The notes under the pieces are model-generated. The model was not told the origin of the DNA, did not search any database, and saw only the letters and a list, made by a program, of their open reading frames with translations. 64,000 nt of DNA from positions 1 to 64,000 of the forward strand of contig CAJPNZ010000001.1 in the NCBI GenBank assembly GCA_905372155.1, read 5' to 3'. Of this stretch, positions 61,283-64,000 are shown piece by piece (within the stretch, counting starts at the first letter, position 1; each line of letters opens with the position of its first letter). The stretch is from Propionibacteriaceae bacterium. GTDB taxonomy: Bacteria > Actinomycetota > Actinomycetes > Propionibacteriales > Propionibacteriaceae. The position numbers and the translations under genes are program-made.

Positions 61283-61765
61283 ATGCGACGCTATGTTTTG
61301 TGCATGGGGTTGACAGTGATCGCAATAATCGTGGCGGTCACCTGCGCCTGTATCCTTCCCTTTCTGCTGCTCTATGCACGCCGCCGCTGGCTCGCCCGCC
61401 AGGGCGGCCTTTTTGATTGCGCCCACAGGATGCGGGATGGGGGGCCCGGTGTCGGGTGGGTGCTGGGTTTTGCCCGCTATCGCGGGGACCGGCTCGACTG
61501 GTATCGCGCCTTCTCGCTGGCGTTGCGGCCGAGCCGCTCCTTCTCACGTGCCGGAACCAGCTGGCAGCGGCGGCGTGTCGCCACTGCTCTGGAGGAGGTT
61601 GTCCTGTTCGACAACTCATGGATCGTCACGATCAAGGATCGTTTCAGCGAACACGAGCACAATTTGGCCATGGATCTGGACAACGTGCTGGGGCTGATGG
61701 CTTGGCTGGAGTCGGCCCCGCCCGGGAGCCACTACCTTCCGGGCAGCGCCGACTCACCCCTGTGA
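61283..61765 (+). CDS. DUF2550 single-pass membrane protein
   Basis: About 160 residues: an N-terminal helix (GLTVIAIIVAVTCACILPFLLLY) followed by basic residues and a cytosolic domain with GGPGVGWVLGFARYRGDRLDWYR and EVVLFDNSWIVTIKD. This matches the DUF2550 family, which follows atpC in many actinobacteria; function is unknown. The start is uncertain (ATG 61283 or 61304, or TTG 61229); I take 61283 because the helix then lies near the N-terminus. It converges on the adenosyltransferase gene with 7 nt between stops. Confidence 0.75.
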   Translation: MRRYVLCMGLTVIAIIVAVTCACILPFLLLYARRRWLARQGGLFDCAHRMRDGGPGVGWVLGFARYRGDRLDWYRAFSLALRPSRSFSRAGTSWQRRRVATALEEVVLFDNSWIVTIKDRFSEHEHNLAMDLDNVLGLMAWLESAPPGSHYLPGSADSPL

Positions 61766-61772
61766 ACGGTTT

Positions 61773-62408
61773 TCATTTCTTCGCGCGGCCGCGGCGCTTC
61801 TCAGGAGGCTGGCGATCCGTGCCCGGTATCCACAGGACATCCCCCTCCGGGCCCGCCGCGGTCCGGCACATGTTGAAAAGCAGATCACTCAGCCGGTTCA
61901 GGTAGGTGATCGCCAGCAGGTTCACTCCGCCCTCGCCACGTTCCGTCGAGGGTTCGGTTCCGTGGATCTGAGCGGCCCGCCAGGCCACCCGTTCAGCACG
62001 TCGGCACACCGTGCGTGCGACGTGCAACTGGGCTACTGCCGGGCTGCCTCCGGGTAGGATGAAGGAACGTAGGGAGGGAAGCTCGGCGCCGAGTTCGTCG
62101 CACCACTCCTCCAGACGGTTGATGGAGGACTGCTCGATCCTGAGGGGTGGATACTGAGGATCGGGATGTACAGGAGTGCTGAGATCAGCGCCGACATCGA
62201 AGAGCTCGTTGCGAACCAAGGAGAGCATCTCCACGACGCGTTCCGGCAGTCCACCGTGGGCAACCGCCAGCGCCAAGTTCGAGTTGGCCTCATCGACCGC
62301 CCCATAGGCCTCTACCCGCGGATCGGTCTTCGGCACCTCGGCATTGTCCGACAGACGAGTGTTTCCTGCGTCGCCGGTGCGGGTGTATATGCGTGTCAGG
62401 TTCACCAT
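61773..62408 (-). CDS. Cob(I)alamin adenosyltransferase, PduO type
   Basis: A 211-residue enzyme that adds the adenosyl group of ATP to reduced cobalamin to make coenzyme B12. The ATP site is RIYTRTGDAGNTRLSD at the N-terminus, with VEAYGAVDEANSNLAL and the C-terminal RAERVAWRA and LNRLSDLLFNMCR helices. The basic tail PEKRRGRAKK is unusual but short. ATG 62408 is divergent from the cyclophilin gene, with only about 28 nt between starts. B12 use fits propionate metabolism in this lineage, which is inference. Confidence 0.92.
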   Translation of the reverse strand: MVNLTRIYTRTGDAGNTRLSDNAEVPKTDPRVEAYGAVDEANSNLALAVAHGGLPERVVEMLSLVRNELFDVGADLSTPVHPDPQYPPLRIEQSSINRLEEWCDELGAELPSLRSFILPGGSPAVAQLHVARTVCRRAERVAWRAAQIHGTEPSTERGEGGVNLLAITYLNRLSDLLFNMCRTAAGPEGDVLWIPGTDRQPPEKRRGRAKK

Positions 62409-62428
62409 GGAGCAACTGTATCTACAAT
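62401..62428 (+). promoter_or_regulatory. Possible promoter for the cyclophilin lipoprotein
   Basis: TTCACC (62401-62406), a 16-nt spacer and TACAAT (62423-62428), 7 nt before GTG 62436, which would give a leaderless mRNA. The -35 overlaps the start of the divergent adenosyltransferase gene. Confidence 0.4.
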
Positions 62429-62435
62429 TGCTGAG

Positions 62436-63119
62436 GTGTCATTCAAGACCTTTGCTCCCCTGATCGCCTTCACCCTTCTTCTCACCGGGTGCGGCGACGC
62501 CAATCAGTCGAATCCCACGGATGAGACCGGGCGAGCCGTCAGTTGTTCCTATCCTCCAGGGGGAGAACCCGCCAAGCCCGTTGACCCGCCCGGCGGCGAA
62601 GACATCCTGAACGCGGGAGAGACCAAGGCGACCCTTCACCTGACGGCGGGTGACGTGGAGATCACGATGGATCGCTCGGCCACCCCGTGCACCATCAACT
62701 CCTTCATGTCCTTGGCGCAACAGGGCTGGTTCAACGAAACCAAGTGTCACCGGCTCACCGATTACGGGATTTTCGTGCTCCAGTGCGGGGACCCGACGGG
62801 AACTGGCACGGGAGGGCCCGGCTACACGATTCCCGACGAACTGAGTCCTCGTACCACTGGGTTGGAGAAGGAAGGAACCGTTGCCACGTACCCCAAGGGA
62901 ATCGTCGCGATGGCGAACACCGGAAAACCCAACACGGCTGGGTCACAGTTCTTCATCGTCTGGGAGGACAGTCAGCTCAGTCCGGAATACGCAGTTTTCG
63001 GTACTGTCGATGACGGAGGGCTGGCTGTTGTACAGGGAATCGCGGCGCAAGGAGTCGATGAATCCGATGGTGTGAGTCCCATAGCGGAGGCAGCCATCAG
63101 CTCGGTGACTTTGAGCTGA
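62436..63119 (+). CDS. Lipoprotein peptidyl-prolyl cis-trans isomerase (cyclophilin type)
   Basis: A 227-residue exported foldase. The signal MSFKTFAPLIAFTLLLTGC ends in a lipobox with Cys 19. A linker (Pro/Gly-rich, about 20-60) is followed by a cyclophilin domain with GDVEITMDRSATPCTINSFM, HRLTDYGIFVLQCGDPTGTG, GIVAMANTGKPNTAGSQFFI and YAVFGTVDDG. GTG 62436 is the best start given the signal. It overlaps the convergent hydrolase gene by 23 nt at the 3' end. Confidence 0.9.
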   Translation: MSFKTFAPLIAFTLLLTGCGDANQSNPTDETGRAVSCSYPPGGEPAKPVDPPGGEDILNAGETKATLHLTAGDVEITMDRSATPCTINSFMSLAQQGWFNETKCHRLTDYGIFVLQCGDPTGTGTGGPGYTIPDELSPRTTGLEKEGTVATYPKGIVAMANTGKPNTAGSQFFIVWEDSQLSPEYAVFGTVDDGGLAVVQGIAAQGVDESDGVSPIAEAAISSVTLS

Positions 63120-63894
63120 TTGAGCTGGGGGATGCCAAGAATTCCGTACAGATCGAGATGAAAGCATCCGGTTCGTCAGCGTGAACCCAGTGGCCTGCGT
63201 GTTTGAGGGTTATGGTGACGACCCGGGGAAACAGCCTGCGCATTGGCTCGGCATGCTCTGGTAGGACGTAAGGTGATTTTCCACCTGCCACCCACCAGAC
63301 AGGCCCGTCGTAGACCGCGTCCGTTCTCGGCCAGCCGCCGATGATCCGGAGGGAATCGCCGAGCAGATCCAGGTTGGCCTTCCACGCCCAGTCCCCGCCC
63401 AGCCGACGCAGGTTCTGCAGTAGGAAACCGCGGACCTGCGAGTCGGGGATCGCTTCTGAGAGCCGCCGGCTGGCTTCGGTGCGGCTCGCCAGATGCTCCA
63501 GATCGAGGTTGTGCATTGCAGCCACCAAAGGAGCGAACCCGGTGGGGCCATCGCTCGGCACGGGGGAGATGTCCACCACCAGAAGGCGCTCGACGAGATC
63601 GGGGTGTGTGAGGGCCAACCGCATTGCCAGCTTCCCCCCCAGCGAATGTCCCACCAGAGCGACGGGAGCGTCGAATTTCTCCCGTAGCCAGTGGGCGATG
63701 TGCTCGGCCTGACCATCCAGGCTGAAACCGACTGTCCAGGACGACGCCCCATGGTTTGGAAGATCGGGCAGGTGGCAGGTCGCGACCTCGGCCAAGGAGG
63801 TCGCGATCCGGGTGAAGTTCTTGCCCTGACCGAACAGGCCGTGCAGGAACACCACCTGCGCCGGGCCCGAACCTACGGTGACTCCGTGGATCAT
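63097..63894 (-). CDS. Alpha/beta hydrolase (YbfF-like esterase)
   Basis: A 265-residue alpha/beta hydrolase: VVFLHGLFGQGKNFTRIA oxyanion region, nucleophile elbow GHSLGGKLA (Ser about 96), acid in the DAVYDGPVWWVAGGKS region, and catalytic His in KHAGHWVHADEP. ATG 63894 is chosen because GGAG lies 9 nt upstream and MIHGVTVGSG fits family starts; the frame continues to GTG 63978. The substrate is unknown; YbfF-type enzymes hydrolyse acyl-CoA or short esters. The end overlaps the cyclophilin gene by 23 nt. Confidence 0.85.
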   Translation of the reverse strand: MIHGVTVGSGPAQVVFLHGLFGQGKNFTRIATSLAEVATCHLPDLPNHGASSWTVGFSLDGQAEHIAHWLREKFDAPVALVGHSLGGKLAMRLALTHPDLVERLLVVDISPVPSDGPTGFAPLVAAMHNLDLEHLASRTEASRRLSEAIPDSQVRGFLLQNLRRLGGDWAWKANLDLLGDSLRIIGGWPRTDAVYDGPVWWVAGGKSPYVLPEHAEPMRRLFPRVVTITLKHAGHWVHADEPDAFISICTEFLASPSSISSKSPS

Positions 63895-64000
63895 CGGTTC
63901 AGTCTCCAGCAGTGCGAGTGCCAGTGACGGCGCTGCTCCGTTCCGGAGCTGAAACCAACACCGGGTTCCTCGGGCCACGCGACCACGTGGGCCATTCCGA

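Overview
The window is GC-rich actinobacterial DNA. Gene content (SigH/RshA-type ECF pair, PdtaS-type kinase, WhiB1-type protein, ribosomal protein bL37, an OdhA/Kgd-type oxoglutarate dehydrogenase, DUF2550 after atpC) and order (lysA-hom-thrB-rho-rpmE-prfA-prmC-tsaC-wecA-atp operon) are typical of Actinomycetota. A member of the Propionibacteriaceae or a near relative is my best guess, but that is inference only. Two parts are visible: a conjugative element (about 1-21,200) and conserved chromosome (about 21,200-64,000).

Conjugative element. A cut-off HNH-type gene and a small coiled-coil gene sit at the left edge, divergent from a 2,062-residue MobF relaxase fused to a RecD-like helicase and a DnaG/Toprim-like module. 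Convergent with it is a long minus-strand operon, read from about 20,806 down to 7,176. Its order is HTH protein, HTH_36 replication-initiator-like protein (with iteron-like repeats inside the gene), small two-helix membrane protein, VirB6/TrbL-like membrane protein, lipoprotein, PrgI-like protein, VirB4 ATPase, a membrane-anchored transglycosylase plus CHAP hydrolase, lipoprotein, small hypothetical protein, a protein with sigma-70-like regions, VirD4-type coupling protein, a short GntR-type protein and a hypothetical protein. Many of these genes overlap by 4 nt. A divergent XRE-type regulator faces the operon across a compact region with what look like two leaderless promoters and CTTG/CAAG inverted repeats. 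The XRE reading frame ends inside an initiator tRNA-fMet gene. No integrase is in the window, so the left end of the element lies outside it.

Chromosome, 21.3-34.3 kb. A dpp/opp-type peptide ABC transporter operon (five genes) is followed by serA. Then come a minus-strand cluster DoxX-aroA-rsgA-hisN, and sigH with its zinc anti-sigma gene behind a candidate SigH-type promoter. A 24-codon bL37 gene, a PdtaS-type histidine kinase and whiB1 complete a block that resembles the sigH region of mycobacteria.

Chromosome, 34.3-43.8 kb. galK, kgd/odhA, a multi-pass GT87-like glycosyltransferase and tRNA-Arg(CCG) are followed by a damaged pair, a LacI-family regulator and an MFS sugar porter. Both carry several frameshifts, although a perfect LacI-type palindrome remains between them.

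Chromosome, 43.8-64 kb. lysA-hom-thrB (lysine/threonine branch), rho, rpmE-prfA-prmC-tsaC-wecA, two small AtpI/AtpZ-like genes and the complete F1Fo ATP synthase operon atpBEFHAGDC. Then DUF2550, a PduO-type cobalamin adenosyltransferase, a cyclophilin lipoprotein and an alpha/beta hydrolase.
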